The notes: generated from the sequence alone by a model not told the origin. Positions 11,216 through 23,480 are shown, counted from the first letter of the stretch. The stretch is 64,000 nucleotides of DNA from Chrysopilus asiliformis (GCA_964034945.1 OZ035963.1:65358182-65422181); one strand, 5' to 3'. Translations and numbers: made by a program.

Positions 11216-13896
11216 ATACTTTTACGACTTTGTGCCGTGGCAGCGATTATAGCCTCACCGTGTCTGGCTGTAGTCAACAACAAAGAACTAAAACGACGAG
11301 AGGCAGCGATTGGAGATAGCTATGGGCCTCCACCCCGACCAGGAAATGGACTTCCGATTCCAGTTTATGGAGCCCCTGGACCAGTTGCAAAATACCCCGC
11401 ACCACCTCCAGATCTACCACCACCCCCGCCAGTACCACACAAGGAATACGGCGTACCACAGCAGATTCCACATCGGGAATATGGAGTTCCCATTCATAAG
11501 TACGGACCACCTAAAATTAACCTAGAATATGGCGCTCCACTGTTCAAAAATATCCCAACAAAATCATTCGGGGGTGGCGGCGGAGGTTTGTTCCAATCGC
11601 TGCAGTCATCCAAATCATCTCTGTATGAGCAAATCAAATCACACTTTGGACTTCCCAAGCCGGTGTACGGACCGCCAAACTACCCCCAACGACCAAACAG
11701 CATTCCATCGCGTGGTTACGGGCCACCTCACCAAAATTACGGGCCACCTCCCCAAAATTACGGTCCACCCCATCAAAGCTATGGACCACCTCCAAAACCC
11801 ATAGCGCCACCTCCGCCTAAATACGGACCACCACCACCAGCCTTCATTCCTCAACCCGCGCCAGAGTATGGTCCACCGCCAGCAAGAGGCCCCGCCCCCG
11901 TCTACGGTCCACCTCATAAACCTGTGCCCGGACCGAGCTATGGTCCTCCACAATTGCCACCAGCGCCAGTTTACGGACCTCCACAATTGCCCCCAGCGCC
12001 GGTTTATGGACCCCCGCACGGAACTGGAATTGGCGCTACTGGATCCGCGTTGCAAGCCAGCGTTCAAGCTCTTCCTAGCAAGCAAATCCAATTGTTTGAC
12101 ACCCAAGCAGCAGCGATCGGAGTTGCTCTCACACAAGGGCAATTCCAGGGTCAAGAGCAATTCCAGGGTCAAGGGCAATTCCAGGGTCAAGGGCAATTCC
12201 AGGGTCACGGGCAATTCCAAGGTCACGGGCAGGGTCATGGTGGTCCGGGGCATCTGCCAACAGTCTCCTGCGATGGATGGAAACCGATTCCTGGCCCTGT
12301 CGGACACGACATCGAACACAATAGCATTCAACAACAGCACCACCAACAGGGCGGTAACTTCCAGCAAACTACCTTCGGGTTGACTGATGATCAACTCATC
12401 GCCGTGGCTTTGCAATCAGGATTCGGAAGTGGACCAGGGCAGCAGCTTCCGGTCCCCGGATCCGGTGGCGATTTCCATTCGTCGTACAGTAACAAGGATG
12501 TCAACGTTATTAAGTCTCAAAACTTTGATGTGAGTATAGATATGGGAGCAAAGAATTTTGGTTTAAATTCTCATTTTTCTATATTTCTTTTCAGTTCACA
12601 TCCGGTGGCGATAGCTATTCAAGTCCCCCGCGGGACTCGTATGCTCCAGGATCCATTCACGATATTAAATACAATGGAATCAATCAGAACAACAATGGCT
12701 TGATCCCGCCAAGTGGTATCTACGGTGTTCCGCCAGGAGGTTCCTACCGCGGATCTCTGGCTAGTGGAAGCTTCTCGGGATCATCGTCAGGACAACACGG
12801 ACTAGGAATTCAATACGGAACAGTAAGTGGAAATCTAAAGCCATGGTTGAGTCGAGGGGCTCCACCGACACGCCCAGTTTCCTTCCGACCACCCGTTCCG
12901 GAAGGACTTTTAGAATCGATTGGCGCTTCAGTGACACATTTGGACACATTCGGAACGAAACCCCAGAATCAAGCTCCCACATATATTCCTCCACCACCAT
13001 CCGATATTCCACAACATAATCATGTGGAAGAGCAACAGTTAAGCTCGTACGCAAGTGAAAACGTCGCCTATGCCCAGGCACTTCCGTCTATCCAGGAGCC
13101 ACGTTTCAATCAAGCGCAAGACTGTGGACATGGACCCAATTTGAACATCGGTAATCAGCTTCAGTACAGTCAATCACAGTATTCTGGATTCGATATCAAT
13201 TCGAATCACCTCACCAGCTATAATAATCAACCATCCGGAATCGGTGGCCAAGGATTTACATCAGGAGGTGGAGGTTCTGTCGGTATTTCCAATGAATACC
13301 TGGCACCGTCAGTAGGATTAAGTGATAGTTACGGTCCACCACCCTCTGGCAATCCAATCGATTCTGTCGGATACGAATCAAAACAATCCGCCGTGTCATC
13401 ATCGTCCTCTTCGTCGTCATCCTCCAGCTCATCGTCTGCGACGTCATCCTTGTCGGCAAACGATGTCAGTGTCAATGATGTCAGCAGTACGAGTGTCGAT
13501 AATGAAGGACGAAGCACCTCAACATCACTCCACCAGACGGATGTCAATCAAGAGAATGACCAACTTCCAGGACTCGTCGGTCTCAATGTCATCTCCGCAC
13601 AGCAATCGCAGAGCCTTAGCATTCCCGTTCAAGGCAAACTCGGCTCGTATCAGCTTCAGTTCCAGTCAGCCGATCCCTTATCCAGCCCACTCAATCCAAA
13701 TGACCAAGCGAATCATGCACAAATTCTCTCCGAAGGCCTACTTCAATCAATCCTGTCAGCTATTGAACAGCCCAGCAACACACCCCAACTGACTGTCGAG
13801 GAATCTCGATTAGTCGATCACAAGGACGTCGATGAATTCCTAAAAAGTCCCGAGGGACAGAAGGCACTCGCCGAACCGAATGAGACGCACAAATAA
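11216..13896 (+). CDS. Secreted proline-rich YGPP-repeat protein (exons 2 and 3; start exon not resolved)
   Basis: The visible coding sequence is 11216-12529 joined to 12595-13896, which gives 438 + 433 residues and ends in TAA. It opens just after a TTTTTTTAG acceptor with a hydrophobic stretch ([18 protein letters not shown]) that looks like a signal peptide, so the product is probably secreted. Residues ~36-268 (numbered from exon 2) hold 13 YGPP motifs plus YGVP and YGAP variants among poly-proline runs. A Gln/Gly tract of GQFQGQ-type repeats follows at ~307-342. Single Cys residues sit in SCDGWKPIP (~352) and QDCGHGPNL (~615) and could form one disulfide. A 14th YGPP, a long Ser tract (~706-725) and a less repetitive C-terminus ([24 protein letters not shown]) end the protein. 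Such composition is typical of insect cuticle or extracellular-matrix proteins; that role is inferred. I do not recognise the specific orthologue. The ATG must lie upstream, because in this frame a TAG at the acceptor closes the reading frame. Confidence 0.9.
12530..12594 (+). other. Intron 2 of the YGPP-repeat gene
   Basis: Donor GTGAGT follows the codon for Asp (…NFD), and the acceptor is TTTCTTTTCAG. Removing these 65 bases joins two long open frames in phase 0 (…[14 protein letters not shown]…). Both flanking frames are GC-richer than the intron. A short intron of this size is typical of Diptera. Confidence 0.92.
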
Positions 13897-14855
13897 TGTA
13901 TGGGGCAACAGGATATTTAGGGGGGGAAAAAAACTGGAATATGGAATGAGAATTGAAATCCTTTTATCATCACAATTGGCTAGCATCTGTACATCCCTTA
14001 ATTTATTTCTATTCGTTGGGAATATCATATGGTAAAAAATATTTCTATTATTCTATGATAAATTAGTTATTCTGATATAGTATTAGGGCATTTAAATTAT
14101 TTATGTATGTAAATTATGATAATAATTATAAAAAAGAAATTATTTTTTTTTATGTTTACTCGTTGTTCGTACAAGTTATATATCCGCAGTTGCCATAGTC
14201 GGTAAGGTGGAGTTAATTATTAAATGACTGACTACTTAAATGATGACAGATGGTTGTTATTATTAAACAAAGAAAATGTAAAAATAAAATGAAAATGAAT
14301 AAAACGAAATAAGATATTAAACGAAAATAAAAAATTTAAATCGAATGAAATTTTTCTGTGAAAAGATTCCCCTCTTAATAAATATGAAAGATTCCTTGAA
14401 GATTCTTTTGCACATATATACACATTTCACCATGGATATTTTCAAACTTTGCAACTATTTTTAAGATTTTCCGAAGCAGTCGAATTTTTTCTTTCAATTC
14501 TCGTCAACTAATTTATAACTTTTTACATTTCTTTGAAGAAGTTTATTTTTAGGCACGAATGCCATGGTAAATAATTAAAAAAGGAAAATCCGTTTTTTAG
14601 GAAATTTGATTTATTTTACTGGAAACTCTTCTTCGAATATAAGAATCACGCAAAAAACAATCATGGCCATTCTGGAATCCGAAGTTAAAACGTAAAATCA
14701 AACTCGAATCGGACACTCAATTGATATTCTGGTATTCTGAAATTTGCAACGAGTAATTCCACCCTAAAAACATCGCTAGATTACACGCAATCGAACAAGA
14801 AGCTTTTAAAAAGGGTGTAATACTCCAGGTCAACGTGAATAAACAAAACCTCTAA
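13897..14855 (+). other. 3' UTR and downstream flank of the YGPP-repeat gene
   Basis: The sequence turns sharply AT-rich after the TAA at 13894-13896. AATAAA hexamers at 14283-14288 and 14298-14303 are the first strong poly(A) signals and predict a 3' UTR of about 400 bases. No open frame of interest follows before the MITE at 14856. Confidence 0.5.
14283..14303 (+). terminator. Probable poly(A) signals of the YGPP-repeat gene
   Basis: Two AATAAA hexamers, at 14283-14288 and 14298-14303, lie ~390-405 bases past the stop codon. Another AATAAA occurs near 14376. Confidence 0.45.
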
Positions 14856-15201
14856 CACGTTGGCTACCAGCCAAAAAAACGCTTACTCCGCTAGTATACA
14901 CTGGGAAAAAACGCAAAAATCATTTCTGTACAATGTGAGTCACCAGTGAACACAAGATCAATACAGACAAAAACGAACGAATCGAATAAAATATAACGGA
15001 AAAAACTTACCCCAACAAATTTTTCATATGAAATATGCTCCACAAAAAAAAAACCTCCTTTCTACCGCACGAGCGACTGCGCTCAACCATGGAACTTGAG
15101 AAACTGACGGTAATGACAATAGTGTGTGTACACCGGTGACTCACATTGTCCCTGTGGGTGACACGCTACGATCACCGGTGACTCACATGGTAGCCAACGT
15201 G
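14856..15201. mobile_element. 346-bp piggyBac-like MITE
   Basis: Inverted ends CACGTTGGCTACCA lie at 14856 and (complement) to 15201. The right flank is TTAA (15202-15205) and the left flank CTAA (14852-14855), a one-base decay of a TTAA target. GTGAGTCACC-GGTGA motifs recur in opposite orientation just inside both ends and at 15130-15190. No transposase. Confidence 0.75.
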
Positions 15202-16454
15202 TTAATTTTAACAGATATGCATTTTCCATGGAACAACCCATAAATTCCACAAACCCGAGTTTCGTACACCCCATATTTCATACTCACCAAATGATTCTTG
15301 AAATGAAATTCATTTTTAAGTAGAATTCCGCCACATTGAAGCCAGTTATAGTCATAAAGAATTAATGAAATTGTTTTTAACCAAATACCTTTTGCCCTTC
15401 AAATTCAAATTCAAGCGAAGTAAGTCATCAGAGGTTAAATTTCGCTCATCACAAATGAATGTGTTACATTTTGATGTTATTCATCAAACAATGTAATATT
15501 CGCGTGTAGTAAAGCACAAAATAAGACGATGTCACTGAGAAATAAAATGTTACCGAGAATTTTCTTAAATATAACATGAAATTGGTAGCAAGAAAATTGG
15601 CTTTAAAGATAATACGAGTCCGTTGCCACTGACAACCATCACCCCAGCCAGCTAAAAATGGAAATATTCGTTTTACAAAAAAGTCCTTAGAGGACATGTA
15701 ATATACATTCTGGTAAGAGATCCATGAAACAGGATGAAAGATAAAGTGCTTCACCTTTACTAAACAATCGTACATGTGGATGGTAGGTCTTTGAACTCAC
15801 ACACCTGAACACATCTTCGCCTCACAACACAAATTCACAGGGTGGGTCCTGTGGGCACTGAATTCAAGCACAACGAAACAAACAAAAAAATACCCGAATA
15901 TATTCTCCGTGTTATTTTTTTAGAAATTTTCTCTCAGAATTTCCCTTATTTCGTGTTTTCATCATATTTTCCGAGTGTCTCGTGGGATGCCCGACATTTC
16001 CTACCAAAGATGAGTGAAAAGTCTTAGCCGCAGTTGGTGTTAACAAAAATACATTTAGCCAAAGTACTTCAAGTGGGATCACCCCTACTTTACAGAAATG
16101 AAAACTTCCTTTTTAGTATAAGAAACGATACCACATTCTCTTCACATCTTTGTTGAAGAAGGGCACAAATATAATCATAATAATAGCTGGAGAATGTAAG
16201 ACATATTCATTCTATATTATTTTGAGTGATGGCGGGCGACCTACAGCCCAACCTGCTAGCTAAGGCGATGAAATTCGTTTTTATTTTAGTCCACCCCTAA
16301 TATGTGTTCGTCCTCGTGATATTCCGAGAAAAGTTACTCACCGAATTCTACCCTTACTTTGACTCTCATGTGGATTGTAATGAAATTGTGGGACAAATTG
16401 TAATTTGTTCGGTGTTATTGTTACAGAAAAGGCTTTTCTTATTATTCAAGGTGA
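15202..16454. other. No gene seen
   Basis: Mixed-composition sequence. Frames 15464-15775 (minus) and 16304-16540 (the latter running into family D) show no recognisable domain. Confidence 0.35.
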
Positions 16455-16560
16455 ACTTTGTGATAACCGAGCAGATATTTTCTATCTGCCTCCGTTCTCG
16501 AGTCGGCCTTCGTCATGAATACAATACTTTCCCTCCATAGCAGAGGAATGTAAAACTTGG
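16455..16560 (+). repeat. Family D 3' end fragment
   Basis: TTTCTATCTGCC…GTTCTCGAGTCGGC, CGTCATGAATACAATACTTT and a slightly decayed hairpin (ACTTTCC 16526-16532, GGAATGT 16545-16551). Confidence 0.6.
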
Positions 16561-16733
16561 CCTGCGTAAGAAACGTTTCTTATGCCGTTTCAAAAGCCAT
16601 ATATTTTAGAAATATAAACTCTTTTTTTTTTAACAAAAGCCACTGATTTCGATTGATTTGCAGGCACAGCATGGCAATATTTGTTCTGCGTGTGATATAG
16701 ACATTAGAGATTAGGGGAAAAATCTCACAGTAA

Positions 16734-17199
16734 TCATACTAATATATAAAAATGAGTTGGTGTCTGTCTGTCTGTCTGTCTGTTCCTCTTTCACGCAAAA
16801 ACGGCTGAACCGATTGACTTGAAATTTGGCATGAGTGTCTGTGGTAGTTCTGGTTCCAACATAGGCATACGGAAAAGTAGCGCGAGGGGTGGGGGAGTAA
16901 GGGGAGGGGGTAAAGTGATTTCGAAACTTAGTTTTTGCGCTATGTTACTTTTAGGGAAACTACTGAACCGATTGGCTTGAAATTTGGAATAGATGTTCGT
17001 CGGGGGTCGTCGGGGGTTCGTCGGGAGTCCAGGTGGGGGAGTAAGGGGAGGGGGTAAAGTGATATCGAAACTTAGCTCTCCCTCTATGTTACCCTTTCGC
17101 GGGGAAACTACCGAGCCGATTGGGCTGAAGTTTAACTCCAACATAGACCACAAAAAAAATGAAAAAACTTAACCCGGTAACGACGGGTATGCAAGCTAG
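16734..17199 (+). mobile_element. Helitron-like family A, copy 3
   Basis: It starts TCATACTAATATATAAA after A and ends CTAG before T. The intact hairpin ACCCG-gtaacga-CGGGT is at 17172-17188. Near 17000-17030 a local GTTCGTCGGGGGTCG unit is repeated imperfectly three times, apparently by slippage. It has three modules and a short CTGT tract. Confidence 0.78.
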
Positions 17200-18329
17200 T
17201 TCAAATATAGAAACAAAGAAGGAAATAAATTTAGTGAAAAAAGCATTTTAGAAAAACAATAAAAAATAATTATTACCATAGAACTTACCCCAAATGTTAG
17301 TAAATGTCCTGAATTCCCATTAAAAACCACTAATTGGGAAACACCGCCAAATGACCAGAATCTACTCATATGTATACTAATGTTTGTACCAAATTCACTA
17401 GACACATTCATTTAGGTACTCCATTTTTGTCAAATAACTAGTTGCCTGCATTAAACTTCATTTATCCTAGCAAATTCCTCAAGTGGAAAACTCCAAATCC
17501 AAAACACAAAATTATTTCCTGATAGATCCAACCAATGCCTGCCACAGTTCATCCTGTACGCTCGAAATCCTGATCCGCAGCACCCCTCAATATACAAATA
17601 TTAACATATTGATAGTTCATTTGAATTCTACTGAAAATTTGGACCTGCAAGGGGAAAAATTCGAACTACTTTCCTATACCTGGACAGAAAAGATTATTGA
17701 ATGCAATATACTTGTATGTGAACCTCTCCCTTCCACCCACTTCCCACTCATCAGAAAAATTGTGCTTTCAAATAGATTTCCCAGGGAAAACAACCCCAAC
17801 AGCCGCAGGCGTCCTACTAAAGTTTCGCATGTTTATTCACCATGTCAGCAAAGCAATTTACCATTTTTCGTGCGAACTCAAACATGTCATCAGTTGACAG
17901 GAGCATCTGCAACATAAAACATTGATTTGGATTTCATAAATCAACATATTCACTGCGAGTTTACATATATTCAAAATCGAGACTGATATAGGATGGAATT
18001 GCTGTATGTAAAGGATTTACGCAACGGGATTTAAACCACTGAAATGGGAAAACATCTAAACATGGATTGAAGAATTCAATGTCCAGGATTCCATTATTTA
18101 TTAACTCATGATGCCGGAAATCGATATATGATGGTAATAATAGACACAGTTTTCATTAGAATTTTGAGGTTAGTGTTATACACGTTAATTCTGTAAATGT
18201 TTAGAATTTCGAAAATATGTTCGTAAAAGTCTCCTTTTACCTCCCTATTCGCCTGATTTGACCACATGTTCCTGAAATGCTGTAATTTTCCGAATTAGTT
18301 CAGAGTTTGTCAAATTTTTCCTTTTAAAA
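17200..18329. other. No gene supported; one unassigned open frame
   Basis: A 145-codon open stretch at 17483-17917 (plus) begins with GTG rather than ATG. It has no known domain, signal peptide or splice context. The rest is AT-rich. Confidence 0.3.
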
Positions 18330-18480
18330 GCTTCGGTTTATGAACGCTTTGTTATTTAAAAGCTTTGGTTTTTAAAAGCTTTTATTTAGTTTGCTTTTTT
18401 ATATGTTCGTTTTTATGTTCTGTCCGATTGACTTGAAATTTTGCACACGTGCATAAAAAAGCCCGTAATGGTATCTCAAA
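18330..18480 (+). repeat. Family C-like end with repeated AAAGCTTT palindromes
   Basis: TTTAAAAGCTTCGG, TTTAAAAGCTTTGG and TTTAAAAGCTTTTATTTAG recur in ~30 bases spacing, followed by CTGTCC and the core GACTTGAAATTTTGCACACG at 18430. Confidence 0.45.
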
Positions 18481-19640
18481 GGCAAAGATATATGTATATC
18501 AAAAGTAAAAGAAATCTTCAAAAAACTGTTTTTTCTAAAAATTGAGTGGGACTTACCAAAATTTGATAAAAAAAACTACGATTTTTGTAAAACTCATTTA
18601 CAAAAAACTTCAAGTCGCTAGCTCAAAGCGTTCTTGAGTTATTTTAGATACATAAAACGACCTATGTGAACTTGGCTTGCGAAGTGCGGAAACTCGAAAT
18701 AAAATTTACATTAAAAAATTGTACTAAAATTGTACTAAATTGTACTGCATTTTAAAAAAATTGTACTCGAAAGGATTCGACAGAAATTAAAAATTGAAAA
18801 AAGACCAGCCGGCAGTGTTTTCGGAAGAAATTTTTTTTGATGCAGAATAATTGTACTAAAATTGTACTAAATTGTACCACAAAGGAAAAAAATTGTACTC
18901 GTTCAGGTTCCTCGGAAATTGAAAAAAATCGAAAAAAACGATTTTTCGCGAGAAATCGACAGTCTTGAACGAGTACAATTTTTTTCCTTTGTGGTACAAT
19001 TTAGTACAAGTTTAGTACAATTATTCTACGAAAAAAAAATTTCTTCCGAAACCAAAAAATATTTTTTTTTTTCGATTTTTGAGAAAACTGTACTAGTACA
19101 CTTTTTTTTCTTTGCGGTACAATTTAGTACAATTTTAGTACAATTATTCTGCAGAAACATTTTCTCCTTCCGAAACAAAACTGCCAATTTCTCGTGAAAA
19201 ATCGTTTTTTTTTCGATTTTTTTCAATTTCCGAGGAACCTGAACGAGTACACTTTTTTTCCTTTGTGGTACAATTTAGTACAATTTTAGTACAATTATTC
19301 TGCATCAAAAAAAATTTCTTCCGAAAACACTGCCGGCTGATCTTTTTTCAATTTTTAATTTCTGTCGAATCCTTTCGAGTACAATTTTTTTAAAATGCAG
19401 TACAATTCAGTACAATTTTAGTACAATTTTTTCATGTAAGTTTTATTTCGAGTTTCCGCACTTCGCAAGCCAAGTTCACATAGGTCATAAAACGGACAGA
19501 CCAACAGACAGATTCACGGACATCTTCATAATTTTGCCTGAAACGAATTTCGTACGGATCAGAAATTTTCTATCCGCCCCTATTCTCGAGTCGATCTCCG
19601 TCATGAACACAATACTTTCCCTTCATAGCAGAGGAAAGTA
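18480..19640 (+). repeat. Family D repeat, split by an 826-bp foldback element
   Basis: The left part has AACTACGATTTTTGTAAAAC and CTTCAAGTCGCTAGCTCAAA up to CATAAAACG. The right part resumes with CATAAAACGGACAGACC and ends with TCTCGAGTCG, CTCCGTCATGAACAC and the ACTTTCC/GGAAAGT hairpin (19614-19639). Without the insert it reads as one continuous copy like 51050-51464. Confidence 0.7.
18660..19485. mobile_element. 826-bp foldback transposon with 9-bp target duplication
   Basis: The ends ACCTATGTGAACTTGG and CCAAGTTCACATAGGT are exact inverts. The inverted arms extend about 310 bases (18660-~18970 and ~19175-19485) with only scattered mismatches. CATAAAACG is duplicated exactly at 18651-18659 and 19486-19494. 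Motifs of the form TTGTACTAAA, with about two dozen GTAC sites, are spread through arms and centre. No transposase is present. A 9-bp duplication with long arms fits a Mutator-like (MULE) or foldback element. Confidence 0.8.
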
Positions 19641-21598
19641 AAAAAGTCCTAAAAAGCGAATAATAATTTTTTGATGTTGTGTATCAAAGGTAAAAGCGAG
19701 ATAAAAGTGTAAAAAAATTCTTGTCCGGATTTTATTTTTGCTACAAAACACCCAAAATTTTATTTTTCCATTTTTAATACATTTTTTAGTAAAAGCTTGT
19801 TTTAAAAACTTATTTTTTATAACACAAAACATCTCTTTGAGTTTATAACATTTTTTTTCGTGCCAGAACTTTTTTTTTTTTTCAAAACAGCAGTTTCGAA
19901 AAACACTCTTCCAATGAAGCTTTTTGTTAAAATTTATAATGCTCTATTGATTATCTACTATTCGAATATTCCGGTTCGCTTTTTCCGGCTTCAGATATAT
20001 TATAGATTTTCGAATTGTACTTAACTAAGGATGTGATGTGTGAAAATAGAGTATCACTCGTCAATATTAGACAAGGCTCTGATAAAAGATTATTTCAGAT
20101 ATCCTGGCACAACCTTCTCCATATGAATAGTAGTTCCTTTGCAATTTCCAAGACGAGAAAAACCATGGAAGAATGGATATATGGTAACTCCACTTTTATT
20201 CTGTTTCTGTTACATCAATGTGTGTTACGAAAATAAAAGGTCATCAATCAATGCAGGGAAAACACACATGAATTTCAGAAGGCCACACGGACGGAAAATT
20301 CTTGTAGCTGGAAAATTCTGGGTAAGAAAATAAAAGTCGAAATCCATATTGATTTAGTACAGCATCCACTTAGTTTTTCCCTTCTCAATGGTGATTCCTT
20401 TCATATATGTATAGGTTCGCTTAACGATTTAAGACACGGCACGTCGTTTCAGAATTTTTCCAAAGATGATGAATAAAAGATCATCTCGCAATGTGCCGGG
20501 GAAACAATCAAATTTCTGAAATTGATGTTTGGAAAAATACTTCCGACCGTGGAAAATCTTTCAACTGTTTTTCTATTTTGTTATGTTTTTTTCTATTCCA
20601 TTCGCAACTATGACGTATTATGAAAAATTCAATGAACAAGACGTGAAAAACTTCTTGACCCTCTTCATAACATCCGCATTGATTTTCACTGTACGCTGAT
20701 TCGCAATGAATATGAATTGTGGTAGGCCAATGGGTTTTTTCGAATGCATGTTTCCCGACTTGGGGTAGTTTCTTAGTTTGTTTTTCAAGCTGCCAAAAAG
20801 TATGAAGATTTCGTATTGCAAAACAATAACATATGGACAGAGTCTTTGAAAGAATCATGAAAACCGGAAAATCTGTACACATAGTCATAAGTGCTGTTGG
20901 GTTTTTTCCTTTGTTTTATTTACTTATTGTTTGGTAAATAAATTTCAACAATTTTTATCTTTTTCATTGTGGGTTTTTAAGATTTTTCTAAGTTTGAGAG
21001 AGGTGAATAATGTAGCGGAGTGAAAAGGATATTATTTGATTTGTACGTAAAAAGGTTTCCCGATTGTGTTTTTCTTTTTTGTGAAAATTACGTAGCGAAT
21101 ATTTTTTCCATAAAAAAGAAAAGACTTTTTGTTCTTTTTTTTTGTTTAAATCCAATTTTTGTATTGTTTGAGTGGGTTTGTCCCACTCGTCCAACAAAGC
21201 CCCGCTCTTACCCGTCTCGCAACCCTTTTGCCCGTTTCAACAAGACTTTTTTATATGAGCTTTCATACAGCTATCACACAACTGGCACATCGGTGGTTTT
21301 TGAGGGGATGTTTAACTCAAACCTAGGTAGCCGATCTAGGGATTGGTGCATATTTTTACCCTTAAGTGCAGGCGCGCAATGCGTTGGCAAGCATGCAGTA
21401 TGGTGCCGAAGGAGCAATTTGAGTTTTTAAAACTAATATATTACTTTTTTAATCTAATATAATAGCGTGTATCGAAGTATGTATATTTAACTAGAAATAT
21501 GCAAATAGTAAACGGATACACTCCGTTGCCATGTTTTGTGCTTTCTCATGTTCTATAAAGAACTGCAAGTGAAATTATAATTTTTTTTTATAATCTAG

Positions 21599-21648
21599 GC
21601 TTTTGTCTTTATTGGTACTTTTTATAATGTACCAATAAAGACAAAAGC
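21599..21648. repeat. Perfect 20-bp stem hairpin
   Basis: GCTTTTGTCTTTATTGGTAC (21599-21618) is exactly complementary to 21629-21648 around the loop TTTTTATAAT. No target duplication or longer inverted arms were seen. Confidence 0.8.
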
Positions 21649-22680
21649 TCTGCAGGCCAAATTTTCTGAAATGCATGCGCGATTTGTGAAAAATCGTTGG
21701 AGAAATACGCCGCAGGCGAAAAAAATAGATATGTGAAGCCATCCTCAATATTTGCATATTTAGTGACCGTTTCCTTCACTGTTTTATACAATGTAATACC
21801 AAGTTGAAAAATCCGGGACAAAAGTTCCGTAACCGTAGTGCCGGTACAATATGCGTAAATCTGGAACTGTCCCGGCCAATTTTCCATGGTGCCTCTCTAA
21901 GACAAGGGAACCACAACCGACCGAAAAAAAACAAATATTTTTTCGAACTGAATGGAAAAATATGGGGATGAAAGGGTTAAGCAGCTACTGATGTTTTTTA
22001 TACTCGATTTTGTCACTGAAATCCCATTTTAAATTGTGCGCAAAAATTTATAAAAGCTTTTCCTATTGGCCCATTTTCCTTGGATATCCATTCGAAAAGA
22101 AAAACTCATCAACTAACCTAAATTATAAATTAATTTCCATTGAGATTAAATTTTCATTGTTGTCGTCATCAACTCAAAAATCATCGAAGAAATTTTCCTC
22201 GAAATTTCATTTATTTTTTGTGTCGCACTAAACTGCAGAAAATTTGGTCTTGTGTAAAATCCATAGAATCTTTGAAATCCTTTACCAAAAGCTTTCGATC
22301 CTTTTTGGTTATCAAAAATTATTTTTACTTTTTCTGAACGCTTCTGAGTACAATGCAGACTGTTCTTTTTTCGTCTGTTTATTTTCGAAACTTTGTTCGC
22401 CAGCTTTTGTTACATTTTCTGCACGATTACACCCAAGTGGAATAAACTTGAAATCAATTAGGCAAAATATTTCTGAAACGCTTCAACAATTTTTAGCTTA
22501 GGGGAAAAGTTTTACGGGACAGTGTGACCATAAGATATTCTTCACATCTACATTTTGTGTGTATATTTTGGCCAATGATTTTTCTATTAAAGTGGGCGGC
22601 AGTTTAGCAAATTATCCCATTTTCACTATTTTTCACGGTCGAAAATTTCATGCTCAACTTAGAGTTTGATTTCTTTTTAG

Positions 22681-22736
22681 TTTCAAGCAAGAAAATTTGT
22701 TTCAAGCTAGAAAATTTGTTTCAAGCCAGAAAATTA
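22681..22736. repeat. 19-bp tandem repeat, three copies
   Basis: TTTCAAGCAAGAAAATTTG recurs as TTTCAAGCTAG… and TTTCAAGCCAG…, with one base varying in each unit. Confidence 0.8.
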
Positions 22737-23184
22737 AAATACAATTGGACAATAGATTCGAAATAAACTAAATAACTTTTTAAAAAATCCGTAATTTTTC
22801 CACCGTCCTAATGAAGAAAATCGGCCTTGAATTTTCCCCTTGAAGGAAATCAGGTTTGAGATTTTCCAGTATTTTCTGGCAAAATAACAAACAAATTCTT
22901 CCGAACATTTAACTTTCATTTTAATAAACAAAACCAAGAATGGGAAATTTCAATTTCAGGTTTACCCTTAAGCTTCCCAAAGCTCTATAAATGTTGTTCT
23001 CTGATGACATAATTTGGTGGCATTAACTGACTTATTCAGAAATACGTAAACATTTCGCGAATGCGATATGGTTTGTACGAAGAAAATAAAACAATTATCT
23101 AACAAATACAAAATATTAGAGTGAAAATTGAATTTTAGATTTTCAAAAATACGATACAAAGTTCACTGAAGAGGAGTAGGAAAA

Positions 23185-23480
23185 CGACGCACAATATCAG
23201 TGATCAACACGAAACTTTCCTCTCCAATATTTAGTTTTGGAAAAAAACATATAAAAAATATTTTTTGAAATATCTCAAGAAGTGTTAAAGATACGTAAAA
23301 ACTGTTAAAGGAAAAAATGCAGGAAATTTTATTTCCTATAAATTTGATTATAAGCATTTTTTCACAAAAGTGCATAGTTTTCGAGAGATTTTCAAAATAC
23401 TGAATTTTGTTTTTCAAATATCTCGAGAATCGTTAGAGACACAAGAAAAGTCGTTAAGACAGAAAATGTAGAAAATTTTC
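23185..23480 (+). repeat. Family D fragment
   Basis: ATCAACACGAAACTTTCCTC, AAATGCAGGAAATTTTATTT and AGTTTTCGAGAGATTTTCAA occur in the same order as at 50870-51040. The CAGA tract and terminal hairpin are absent. Confidence 0.55.

Larger units (their letters stand above)
19641..23184. other. AT-rich, no gene seen
   Basis: Holds the 21599 hairpin and the 22681 tandem. Frames up to 136 codons (21020-21430 plus) are Phe/Lys-rich and unrecognised. Confidence 0.35.

Noticed and set aside
11639..12415. 258-codon open frame on the minus strand
   Set aside because: It lies antisense to the YGPP-repeat coding exon. The Trp/Arg-rich text is the complement of proline/tyrosine codons, and it has no start context or splice logic of its own.
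17483..17917. 145-codon open stretch, possible gene
   Set aside because: It starts with GTG, has no ATG near the beginning, no domain, and AT-rich codon use like its surroundings.
18919..19226. Overlapping Lys/Phe-rich frames in both strands
   Set aside because: They are artefacts of the inverted arms and A/T runs of the foldback element.
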